Assembly (NCBI RefSeq): GCF_000330505.1
Contig: NW_004191915.1
Span: forward strand, 20,951-35,140
Source: Entamoeba invadens IP1
Taxonomy: Eukaryota > Evosea > Mastigamoebida > Endamoebidae
Reading direction: 5' to 3'
Length of the DNA stretch: 14,190 nt
In this document: positions 7,294 to 14,190 of the stretch, one piece after another
Numbering within the stretch: position 1 is the first letter of the stretch
How the letters are laid out: every line of letters starts with the position of its first letter
Made by a program: the position numbers and the translations under genes
The notes under the pieces: model-generated
What the model was told of the DNA's origin: nothing
The model's database searches: none
The model's input: the letters and a program-made list of their open reading frames with translations, nothing else

Positions 7294-8592
7294 ATGCAAT
7301 TGGATTATATCGACAGAAGAGATCCAGGAGCAAGAAACGACTATCATGAAAATGCACCATTATCCATGCAAGGGCAACCTGTACAACCTGTAATGTTGCC
7401 CCATCGAGATATCCCACCTCTTCAAAAAAGATCACGGGGTCGGCCCCGAAAATTGGATTCAAAAAAGAAGAAAACAAATACACGACCTTATTCTCGTGTT
7501 ACAATTGATCAAAGAGATTCTTTGGTTGAACTATGGAGTAAAAATGGTGATAACATGAATGCTTCACGATATTCAGAAATAATTGGGATTAAAAAAATAA
7601 ACATTGAAAAGTATCTTTCAATGTTAAGAAAAGGGATATCAATATATCCAAAAAATCATTATAGAAGACAAAGCTGTACTTTACCTTTTCAAAAATTGGT
7701 AGAAAAAGCTATTAAAGAAGACACAACAACAAAAATAACTTCAATTAGAAAAATGATAGCACAAGAAGAAAAATTACGCGAAGAAGAAGATGTTGATGAA
7801 ATAATTTTGGATATTCCAAAAATATCCAAGGTTGCTGTTACTAAAGAGGACATTGATCTTTATGCACCTTCGATATCATCAATTGGAAATTTCATGACTG
7901 GTAAAACAGCAACAGGTGAAGAGAGAGAAGTCCCTATTTTTTCTTTCAAAAGAACAAAGACAAGAGGGCCAACAAGCAACACGCCAGATAATAAAGAAAA
8001 AAGAATTGCAGCAGTAAACGCTCTAAGGGGTTATATAACAGGTGGAGCACGTTGGGTTTGTATAGATGAAACCAGTTGGACTGTAGCATCAACTCCTGCA
8101 TATGGCTGGTCAGTTAGAGGGAAGGAAGCCTTCATCACAAAATCAAAAGGTGGTCTTCGCCTCACCTCCATATGCGCAGTTGATTGTGACGGACTCTCTT
8201 ATTGCAATGTGGTTTGTGGAACAAACACATTAAATTCGTTCGAAGACTACTTCCGGTACCTAATTCATGAGTATGATTTAAAACAGAGACAATGCGTTTT
8301 TTGGGTGGATAATTGTGATATTCACAACACTATGAGAAGAATGCTAGATAATACAAACCACACTGTCGTATTTAATGCTGCGTACTCACCAGCACTAAAC
8401 CCAATTGAAAATATATTTGGGATCTGGAAAAGCAGGGTTGAAAAAAATGTGAGAACTTGGAATGGCATCGAAAATTTTCTTGAAAAAATCAGAGATGGTT
8501 TTTTAACTATTAAACCAGAAGAGTGCCAAAGTTGTTTTGAAAATGTTAGGGAAATTGTGTGGCCTCGAGTGTACAACCAAGAAAATATTTAA
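7294..8592 (+). CDS. Tc1/mariner-superfamily transposase (DDE_3 type), 432 aa
   Basis: Cuts and rejoins the ends of its own element at TA targets. The N-terminal 60 residues contain an AT-hook (RSRGRPRK, core GRP at 49-51) followed by a Lys-rich stretch (KKKK, 57-60), which can serve as a nuclear signal. Residues about 67-113 (RVTIDQRDSLVELW... to ...IEKYLSMLRK) fit a helix-turn-helix DNA-binding region. Residues 135-245 are charged and form a second binding or linker region. The RNase-H-like catalytic core begins near 252. It has D258 in WVCIDETSW, D339 in FWVDNCDIH and E372 in the YSPALNPIENIFGIWK block, a hallmark of IS630/Tc1 transposases. The spacing between the second Asp and the Glu is 32 residues, compared with 34 in Tc1 and 34 (ending in Asp) in mariner. 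All three catalytic residues are present and the frame is intact, so the protein is probably functional. Confidence 0.93.
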   Translation: MQLDYIDRRDPGARNDYHENAPLSMQGQPVQPVMLPHRDIPPLQKRSRGRPRKLDSKKKKTNTRPYSRVTIDQRDSLVELWSKNGDNMNASRYSEIIGIKKINIEKYLSMLRKGISIYPKNHYRRQSCTLPFQKLVEKAIKEDTTTKITSIRKMIAQEEKLREEEDVDEIILDIPKISKVAVTKEDIDLYAPSISSIGNFMTGKTATGEEREVPIFSFKRTKTRGPTSNTPDNKEKRIAAVNALRGYITGGARWVCIDETSWTVASTPAYGWSVRGKEAFITKSKGGLRLTSICAVDCDGLSYCNVVCGTNTLNSFEDYFRYLIHEYDLKQRQCVFWVDNCDIHNTMRRMLDNTNHTVVFNAAYSPALNPIENIFGIWKSRVEKNVRTWNGIENFLEKIRDGFLTIKPEECQSCFENVREIVWPRVYNQENI

Positions 8593-8640
8593 TCAAATGT
8601 TTTTAAACAATGTATGGTTAATATAGTTCATTTATTAGTC

Positions 8641-8693
8641 TATTATAATGATATATATAATATATAATATATATAATTATATATTCAATAATA
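8641..8693. repeat. (TA)-rich low-complexity tract
   Basis: Nearly pure alternating T and A (TATATATAATATATAATATA and similar) between the transposase stop and the right inverted repeat. It may form hairpins and act as part of the 3' UTR, but no specific signal is recognisable. Confidence 0.5.
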
Positions 8694-8784
8694 AAATATT
8701 TGTAATAATTATTGATAAAGTTATATTATAAATTAATTATTTTTATCATGTATCATAATTGTAAAAATTTGTATTAAAATAAAC

Positions 8785-9257
8785 AATAAAAATAGATTAA
8801 AATTTCGTTATATAATAGTATAAATATAGTTACATATTAAGTATTTTTAACAAATAATAACTTGCTTATTATGTGTATTTTTATTCCTAATATTCGGGAA
8901 TATCCAATAATTTGTAAAAAAAAGCAAAACATTTTCAAACAAAAGTTATATAAGTTATCAAAAATCCTATATATTTTAGAAAAAAAATATTGATTTTACT
9001 AAAAATGTTGTATAAATTAGAAAAATGCCATATAATTTATTACAAATATAATCACTTTCATTAAATGCTATATAATTTATAAAAAAACACAGCCTATTTC
9101 ATTAAAAGTAATATAAATTATAAAAAACACAATCTATTTCATTAATAGTAATATAATTCATTAAATACAATATAAACCATAAAAAATACTGTCGATAAAT
9201 ATAAAAACATAATCAATTTATTAAAAAATATTATCAATTTGAAACCAATGAGCACTG
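8785..9257 (-). repeat. Right terminal inverted repeat, 473 bp
   Basis: Reverse complement of 6746-7218 with no difference found over 473 bases, including the homopolymer runs of 6, 7 and 8 A/T that usually drift first. It ends in CACTG at 9253-9257, immediately before the TA at 9258-9259. Confidence 0.93.
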
Positions 9258-9385
9258 TATTATATTTATCAATAATTTTGAATATGACAATGTCAAGTCA
9301 ATATGCACCTTTATTTAAATCAAAAAACAAAAAAGAATAAAAAAGAATGTGGTGCGACCTTTTCAGTTTACTTTAGCACTTATAA

Positions 9386-9393
9386 TTTTGAAC
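9386..9393 (+). promoter_or_regulatory. GAAC-type promoter element of the RRM/zinc-knuckle gene
   Basis: TTTTGAAC resembles the Entamoeba GAAC core-promoter element and lies 50 bases before the ATG at 9443. AT-rich CTTATAAT directly precedes it and could act as the TATA-like block. Motif-based only. Confidence 0.35.
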
Positions 9394-9442
9394 GACAGAA
9401 ACAAACACAATCAAAGTACAAATCCAACCCATCGACTCTACA

Positions 9443-9511
9443 ATGACAGAAAATGCCATCCGCGCTCTCTTTAATAAATACTCTCCTATTTCAGATGATA
9501 ATACACAATAA
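9443..9511 (+). CDS. Short overlapping frame encoding the missing N-terminal half of RRM1
   Basis: The ATG at 9443 opens a 22-codon frame whose product resembles the alpha-1 region of an RRM (TENAIRALFNKYSPI). It is the first ATG after the promoter-like elements and stops at TAA 9509-9511. The RRM continues in the +1 frame (KKDTPLNHCVITM). No GT dinucleotide occurs between 9443 and the TTTCAG at 9489-9494, so an intron cannot repair the frame within this segment. Confidence 0.5.
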   Translation: MTENAIRALFNKYSPISDDNTQ

Positions 9512-10082
9512 AAAAGACACTCCATTGAATCACTGTGTTATTACAATGGGAGATAAGGAAGTAGCTGACACCCTTATAAAAGAGAAAAATGATAGTGAGT
9601 GGGACGGAGTCAAGATCAAAATATCCATTGAAAGAAAAGATTCATCGGGATCCACAGTGAACTTTTCGTTCAGAGGCCTGGACAAGAGCGAAGATGACGT
9701 CAAGAAGTATTTGAAGGGATATAAAGTGAAGAGTGTCAAGAGAGGTATTGCCAAAAAAGGGACGTTGATTGGCTACACTGTCAATGTAGTTCTTAAAAAT
9801 ATGGAGACGGCTAATAAGGTCAAAACAGAGTTCAAAAACAACGAAGAAACAAAGAACTACGGTTTGAAGTTCACTAAAAAGATGGGGGAAGAAGTAGAGC
9901 GTTGTTTTATATGTGGAAAATATGGACACTCAAAGAACAATTGCACTGAAAAAGATACAGCAGTGCCACAAGTTTTAAAACATAAAGAAACAAAGGCCGT
10001 TTCTCAACTTGAAATATCTGTTTCAGAAGACAAAAAACACAACAAAAATAAAAAAGAAAGCAAAACACAAAGGAGTGAATGA
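9453..10082 (+). CDS. RRM-like / CCHC zinc-knuckle RNA-binding protein, probably frame-broken at the 5' end
   Basis: Probably a single-stranded nucleic-acid binding protein. Residues 28-61 (HCVITM...EVADTLI...WDGVKIKISIE) look like the second half of an RRM. Residues 68-145 look like a second, degenerate RRM (VNFSFRGL as RNP2-like, IGYTVNVVL as RNP1-like). A perfect zinc knuckle C-x2-C-x4-H-x4-C follows at C151, C154, H159 and C164. The last 40 residues are Lys-rich and disordered. The first half of RRM1 is not in this frame: the overlapping frame from an ATG at 9443 reads MTENAIRALFNKYSPISDDN before a TAA at 9509-9511, exactly what should precede the rest of the domain. The true gene therefore probably starts at 9443 and changes frame near 9509. 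That could reflect a disabling indel, a sequencing error or, less likely, frameshifting. If the 9453 or 9495 ATG is used instead, RRM1 is incomplete. A retroelement gag-like origin is an alternative, but no reverse transcriptase is adjacent. Confidence 0.7.
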   Translation: MPSALSLINTLLFQMIIHNKKDTPLNHCVITMGDKEVADTLIKEKNDSEWDGVKIKISIERKDSSGSTVNFSFRGLDKSEDDVKKYLKGYKVKSVKRGIAKKGTLIGYTVNVVLKNMETANKVKTEFKNNEETKNYGLKFTKKMGEEVERCFICGKYGHSKNNCTEKDTAVPQVLKHKETKAVSQLEISVSEDKKHNKNKKESKTQRSE

Positions 10083-10326
10083 ATTGAAGTGGTTTTAAGT
10101 GCTTTTTGCGTCTTATTTTCTTATAAAGAATTCATATAAAGAATTGATACAACTAGGTTTAATATGTTCTATTTTACTATTGTTTATAGTAAACATATTA
10201 TTAAATAATTATACTATTATATCATTAATTGTTTGGTATTTTAATTAATAACTATAGATTCAATTATAATAGTAATTAATTAATAAAAACAACTATTTAC
10301 TTGTTAAGATGTTAAACAAATCCAAT
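10083..10326. other. Spacer between convergent genes
   Basis: This 244-bp AT-rich spacer holds the 3' ends of the RRM/zinc-knuckle gene (+) and the SPRY gene (-). It contains a small direct repeat, AAAGAATTCATATAAAGAATTG (two AAAGAATT units, 10125-10144), and an inverted AATATGTTCTATTTTACTAT / ATAGTAAACATATT pair near 10161-10202, which could form a stem near the end of both transcripts. Confidence 0.45.
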
Positions 10327-12678
10327 TTACATAACAACACACTCTTTGCGACTGTTTGTTATATCATCTTCAAGTCTCTCAATTTCATATTTCCCAACTT
10401 TCTTTCCTTTACCTTTTGCTATCTTTTTCACATCAGCTACAAACTCCCTTTCGCCACGGTTAATGCGAATGTGTTTGTACTCTCCCATTGTGATAGCCGC
10501 ACAAAACACATTCCACTCTTTCTTCACTTGATATACAATACGACCATTCAACGTGAAAAACACGTTTTTGCTGTCGACAAGAACACCACAACCAACTACA
10601 GTGATCGCATCAATGACATTACCATACGTCTTGTTTGTATGCACTATCGCTGAATTATACCCCTGATATATATTACCATCATCACTGTGATATCCTATCG
10701 TGTTTTCCATCCATCCCACCATCTGGTCTTTTTCGAATGCAAATACACTGTTTGTGAATAGGCCAATGGCCACAGTAGAAGGGCCTGTCACTTCAACCTC
10801 AAAGTATCTAATATTGTAAATGTCCTCCAATTCACCAGATTTGTTTAAGACTCTCATTGGCGAGGCTGTAAAATGAATTGTCATAAAGTCGAACGACACA
10901 ACTTTGTCTCCAGTCACAAAGTTGGCACTTTTAATTCGTTTTATACACCCATCTTCATCAATTATAATACGCCCATCAATATTAAAAAATCTGTGAGGCA
11001 CCCAATACACCGATTTTGCAATAGCTTCGTTGTTATTATGTAAATGTACAAAAGGGAATGGAGAGGGAAATTCACAGTATTTGGGTCCTCTGTCTTGTTT
11101 ACTTGTGATGGTCAACATCTTTAGAAACCATTCAGGAATTTTGTATTGAAAATTAATGGTACCCATCCCTTCAGCTTCATATGAAACAAATGGTTTGAAG
11201 TGCTCACCACCAACGAAACTGATTTTATTTGATAACGAAAGAACTACTCGTTCCATAGATAGAAATTCGATTGTAGATACTGATTGACTTTTAATGATAT
11301 ACAAACGGTGGATTGTTGTTGGATGTAAAGAAGAGACTTGCAATGTTTTTACTTTATCATTTTCTGAAGTTACTTGTTTAGTACTTTCAAGTTTGTGGTC
11401 AATAAGTACTTCATTTTCTTTGTCAATTTTATCAAGTTTGTCTTCTACGTGTTCTCTAGATGTGACAAGTAAAGGCGTACCACTTTTTGTGTCATTTAGT
11501 GTTACATTTTCAATTGCAAATGTGACATCTTTACTTGACACATCCATGTGATTCAACGTGTGAATAAACATCACAGCTTTTGATTTCAAGACGTAAATTT
11601 CATCAAATTCAGTGAAGTCGTAATACACTTGAATGGCTGTACAATCAAAAATTGTTATTTTTCTAAAGTATTTTGACTTACTTTGAAAGAAGATATTTCG
11701 ACACTTTTTCATTGTAATCTTTTCTAAAACAAGTGAGTCATACCACATCAGTGGAAGTCCATTCATTTCATTCCCTTTAAAATTTTTTGTTTGTTTTCCT
11801 TTACAATTTATTAGTGTAATTTCTTTTATGTTATTATCAAACAACACCACTGGCTTTTCTAAGCAATTTTTGGCTTTGAATGTCTCAGTCGTGCATTTCT
11901 CAATTAATCCAATGAAATCTTTTAAAGGTGGGTTATCACTGATTTTGACAGTTGACTTTATTGGACACATTTTCTCTCTCAATGTGGGCAATGAGTTTCC
12001 TGAAAGAGTTCTATAGAAGTACTCTCCATTTTTCATTAACTTTGACATCTTTTCCGATATAATATGTGTGTCAGCTATATATACAATTTCCGTTCTTCCA
12101 TTTTTAGGTATTAACTGATTTAATTTTGTCAATAACATTTCGTCTTTTTCTTCAAATTTGTCATAAATAACAACTTTCCGTGGAAGACTGAGAAACCGGT
12201 CGTTCTCGTCACCTATGTACTTCACAAAAAAGTCGACAATATGCGCCAAGTTACCACAAAGATATTCTAGACGTGTAAATAGTCTGACGTGGTTTAATTC
12301 AAAACGTTCATTTGTTGTTGATAAATTCAGTCGAGTGATTTTGCAGAAGTATTCCTTGGCAAATTTATCAGTAATCATTTTGTTTACAAACAGTTGGTAA
12401 AAATCAACATTAATATACTGCTTGATATTTTTAAATGAAAACGCTTTACTAAAAAAACCAAAACCAAAATCGACGGTGTCTGGTGTGAAATGATAAAGAA
12501 ACCAATACATTAATCGTTCATTGTTTGTACGTGGTGTAATTTTAAGTGCTTTGAATGCTGATAATGTAGTTTTACTCACTAAAAGAAGAGATTTCATATC
12601 TACTAAATAATGAAGTTCTAAAATAACACGCATTAGATATACCATTTCTAGGCGTTTAAACGAAAGTGTTGTGGACAT
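10327..12678 (-). CDS. SPRY-domain protein with Entamoeba-type N-terminal region and C-terminal CaaX box, 783 aa
   Basis: Probably a membrane-anchored protein-interaction factor. The N-terminal about 50 residues (LEMVYLMRVILELHYLVDMK... then TTLSAFKALKITPRTNNE) resemble the helical segment that opens many large Entamoeba LRR-type proteins and is reminiscent of an F-box. The middle (about 110-490) has irregular leucine-rich, beta-strand-like repeats (KEITLINCKG, LEKITMKKCRNIFF, RKITIFDCTAIQV, THRLYIIKSQSV-like), a degenerate LRR-like solenoid, with an acidic insertion at 405-445. Residues 624-742 form a SPRY domain: RYFEVEVTGPSTVAIGLF, GYHSDDGNIYQG, VVGCGVLVDSKNVFFTLNGR and a final VFCAAITMGEYKHIRIN strand. 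After a Lys-rich stretch (750-765) the protein ends KECVVM, a CaaX motif with Met, the form preferred by farnesyltransferase. The ATG is preceded on its strand by TATTTATAAATA (12695-12706). No frame breaks are seen. Partners are unknown. Confidence 0.88.
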   Translation of the reverse strand: MSTTLSFKRLEMVYLMRVILELHYLVDMKSLLLVSKTTLSAFKALKITPRTNNERLMYWFLYHFTPDTVDFGFGFFSKAFSFKNIKQYINVDFYQLFVNKMITDKFAKEYFCKITRLNLSTTNERFELNHVRLFTRLEYLCGNLAHIVDFFVKYIGDENDRFLSLPRKVVIYDKFEEKDEMLLTKLNQLIPKNGRTEIVYIADTHIISEKMSKLMKNGEYFYRTLSGNSLPTLREKMCPIKSTVKISDNPPLKDFIGLIEKCTTETFKAKNCLEKPVVLFDNNIKEITLINCKGKQTKNFKGNEMNGLPLMWYDSLVLEKITMKKCRNIFFQSKSKYFRKITIFDCTAIQVYYDFTEFDEIYVLKSKAVMFIHTLNHMDVSSKDVTFAIENVTLNDTKSGTPLLVTSREHVEDKLDKIDKENEVLIDHKLESTKQVTSENDKVKTLQVSSLHPTTIHRLYIIKSQSVSTIEFLSMERVVLSLSNKISFVGGEHFKPFVSYEAEGMGTINFQYKIPEWFLKMLTITSKQDRGPKYCEFPSPFPFVHLHNNNEAIAKSVYWVPHRFFNIDGRIIIDEDGCIKRIKSANFVTGDKVVSFDFMTIHFTASPMRVLNKSGELEDIYNIRYFEVEVTGPSTVAIGLFTNSVFAFEKDQMVGWMENTIGYHSDDGNIYQGYNSAIVHTNKTYGNVIDAITVVGCGVLVDSKNVFFTLNGRIVYQVKKEWNVFCAAITMGEYKHIRINRGEREFVADVKKIAKGKGKKVGKYEIERLEDDITNSRKECVVM

Positions 12679-13582
12679 AGAAAACTGGTTATAGTATTTA
12701 TAAATAGTTTCTATTTTTTATTTTAAAAAATCAAATTCGGGATTCTATTTTTTGTGGATATCAAATTAAAAAAATAACGTATATTATGAATTCTGTCACT
12801 TAATTTCGAAACAATTGTTGTTTATTTGTTGTTTTTACTGTTATTATTTATAAATTAATATACTGACTGTATCATTAATTGTGACGATTTGTGCATTTTT
12901 TTGTGTTTACAGAAAATGATATGTTTTTGTTGTTTGATTTTTAAAATAAAAAAAAATAAACATTTTTGACATTAAAAAACAAAATCTTACAGAATACAAG
13001 TTGTTTAAAAAACGGGAACTCAAATTTATTAAATATATTTTACCTTTTTTAAATAGTTTATTAAGTGTATAACAATACACAAGCCAAAAAGGGAAAAACA
13101 CCAAAAACTTCTAAATGTCCTTTCAAAATAAGGTCAATCAAAAAAGACGTATTTCAAATGTTATTGTTAACAAGTATAAATAATTATAATTCATTAAGTA
13201 ATATTATAATTTTATATTTTTAACTTCGAATTATAATTGTAATTACATTATTTTTTTTATTTAAACTATATGAATTAATACCAACAAATAGGCGAGTTTA
13301 ACAATAAAAATTATAATTATTGTGTCTATTTTTTATTTATCGAGGAGCAACTAATAACATTATGATATTTATTAAATTAAAAAACGAATGTATTTAACCA
13401 AAAGGTATACAAAATATAACAATTATATATAATAAATTTTATTTTAATACACCTTATTACAAATGACACAATGTATAATTTTAGTGTATAATATGAAAAT
13501 AAACAATTTAAAATTTATATTTATCATTATATATAAAAATAAATTAATACACTATTCGAATAAAAAGTTTGAAAACTTTCGT
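12679..13582. other. AT-rich intergenic spacer
   Basis: About 900 bp of AT-rich DNA between the 5' end of the SPRY gene and the 3' end of the BspA-like gene, both on the minus strand. Homopolymer and TAATTATAA-type runs are frequent. The open frames at 12907-13104 and 13463-13657 are low-complexity and not protein-like. No RNA gene, element or array is recognised. Confidence 0.6.
12695..12706 (-). promoter_or_regulatory. TATA-like palindrome upstream of the SPRY gene
   Basis: TATTTATAAATA, a perfect palindrome, lies 17-28 bases upstream of the ATG (12678-12676) on the minus strand. The position fits an Entamoeba TATA-like element with a very short 5' leader. No exact AAAAATTCA initiator is visible. 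Confidence 0.45.
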
Positions 13583-14190
13583 TTAATTAAACTTGATGAT
13601 GATATGACGATCGAAGCATTCTTTTCCAATGTAAGTAACACATTTAGGTATATTTAAAGTACTAATTGAAACGCACATTTGAAAACAAAAGTCTCCAATT
13701 GAAAGAAGTGTTTTGGGAATGTTGAGTATACCAAGTGAAACACAATTGTCAAAACAATTGTAACCAAGTGAAGTCAGTGTGGTTGACAACACAACTTTTT
13801 TAAGAGAATTACAACTCGTGAAACAATGATTTCCAATTGTCTTTACATCGTTATTTAACACAATATCAACAAGGGATGTACAATTGTAAAAACAATAGTC
13901 TCCAATTTCAACTAATTTATAAGGAATATCCATTTTACTTAATTTGTAACAATTTGCAAAACACCAATTGCTAATCATCGATACACTTTGTGGAACAACA
14001 ATGTCACAAAGTAAATTACATTCTTCAAAGACTCCACTTTCCAATGTTTGCATTCCAAATTCATTCTCACGACAATTTGTATCAAATACTATTTTTGTGA
14101 GTGATGTACACAACTTAAAACAAAAGCTTCCAGTGGTTGTAACATTCTTGGGAACAACAAAATGTTCGAGCGAATCACAACTTTAAAACA
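13583..14190 (-). CDS. BspA-like leucine-rich repeat protein (LRR_5 type), C-terminal part, partial at right edge
   Basis: At least seven 23-residue BspA-type repeats with the pattern IPxxVxxIGxxCFxxCxxLxxxx are visible, for example VPQSVSMISNWCFANCYKLS, IPYKLVEIGDYCFYNCTSL, KTIGNHCFTSCNSLKKVVLS and IPKTLLSIGDFCFQMCVSIS. Such proteins are a very large Entamoeba family resembling Trichomonas and Bacteroides BspA surface proteins, and at least one E. histolytica member is found at the plasma membrane. The protein stops at TAA (13585-13583) after IGKECFDRHIIIKFN, with no CaaX box, so it may be truncated. The frame continues upstream of any start codon (PKNVTTTGSFCFKLCTSL) to 14182, so the N-terminus lies off the window. 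At 14182-14190 the expected CFK repeat residues appear in another frame, suggesting a one-base indel and thus a possible pseudogene. Confidence 0.82.

Larger units (their letters stand above)
6746..9257 (+). mobile_element. Complete Tc1/mariner (IS630)-superfamily DNA transposon, 2512 bp
   Basis: The element starts CAGTGCTCATTGG and ends with its reverse complement. It is flanked by TA at 6744-6745 and 9258-9259, the TA target-site duplication of the IS630-Tc1-mariner superfamily. The CAGT terminus is also typical. Two 473-bp terminal inverted repeats (6746-7218 and 8785-9257) enclose a 1566-bp central part with one intact transposase gene in plus orientation. My base-by-base reading finds no mismatch between the two arms. 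Identical arms, an uninterrupted ORF and clear TA flanks indicate a recent insertion, potentially still active. It sits in a spacer and interrupts no visible gene. Entamoeba genomes, E. invadens in particular, are known to hold several Tc1/mariner-like families; I cannot say which named family this is. Confidence 0.93.

Noticed and set aside
9489..9494. TTTCAG as a 3' splice site just before the ATG at 9495
   Set aside because: There is no GT donor between 9443 and 9494, and the only upstream GT (GTACAA near 9416) does not resemble the Entamoeba GTTTGT donor.
10309..10653. 114-codon plus-strand ORF
   Set aside because: Antisense shadow of the SPRY gene, whose protein is clearly recognisable on the minus strand.
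13463..13657. 64-codon plus-strand ORF near the BspA-like gene
   Set aside because: AT-rich spacer translation that overlaps the 3' end of the BspA-like frame antisense.

Overview
The window reads as nuclear DNA of an Entamoeba species, most likely E. invadens or a close relative; this is inferred from sequence character, not from a database match. The intergenic DNA is very AT-rich and the genes are compact and mostly intronless. Upstream regions carry Entamoeba-style core promoter elements: an exact AAAAATTCA initiator before the first gene, TTTGAAC boxes and TATA-like blocks a few tens of bases before start codons. The gene families also fit: cysteine-rich LRR proteins, BspA-like LRR repeats, an EhCP-A-type papain-family protease whose active-site Cys is followed by Tyr, and a Tc1/mariner-like transposon.

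Layout from left to right. Positions 1-330 hold short coding-like stretches on the minus strand, one running off the left edge. At 432-2432 (+) is a 666-aa cysteine-containing LRR protein. At 2961-3416 (-) is a small unrecognised protein. From 3630 to 4275 lies a decayed small-GTPase (Rho-type) pseudogene, apparently split by a 180-bp non-autonomous Tc1/mariner/pogo-like element (3742-3921). AT-rich DNA without clear genes follows to 5371. At 5372-6331 (+) is a complete secreted papain-family cysteine protease.

The most striking feature is a complete DNA transposon at 6746-9257, flanked by TA on both sides. It has two 473-bp terminal inverted repeats that I read as identical base for base. 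They enclose an intact 432-aa DDE transposase with an AT-hook and an HTH-like region and an unusual DD32E spacing. Next to it, at 9443-10082 (+), is an RRM/zinc-knuckle (CCHC) protein gene whose first RRM segment appears to be in another frame. Convergent with that is a 783-aa minus-strand gene (10327-12678) with an Entamoeba-type N-terminal region, a C-terminal SPRY domain and a terminal CaaX box (CVVM). After about 900 bp of AT-rich spacer, the right edge holds the C-terminal part of a minus-strand BspA-like LRR protein, with a probable frameshift at the extreme edge.

The genes do not form a pathway or operon. They look like independent members of expanded Entamoeba families (protein-interaction LRR, BspA and SPRY proteins, and a secreted protease), interspersed with mobile elements and gene remnants. 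No tRNA, rRNA or CRISPR array was seen.
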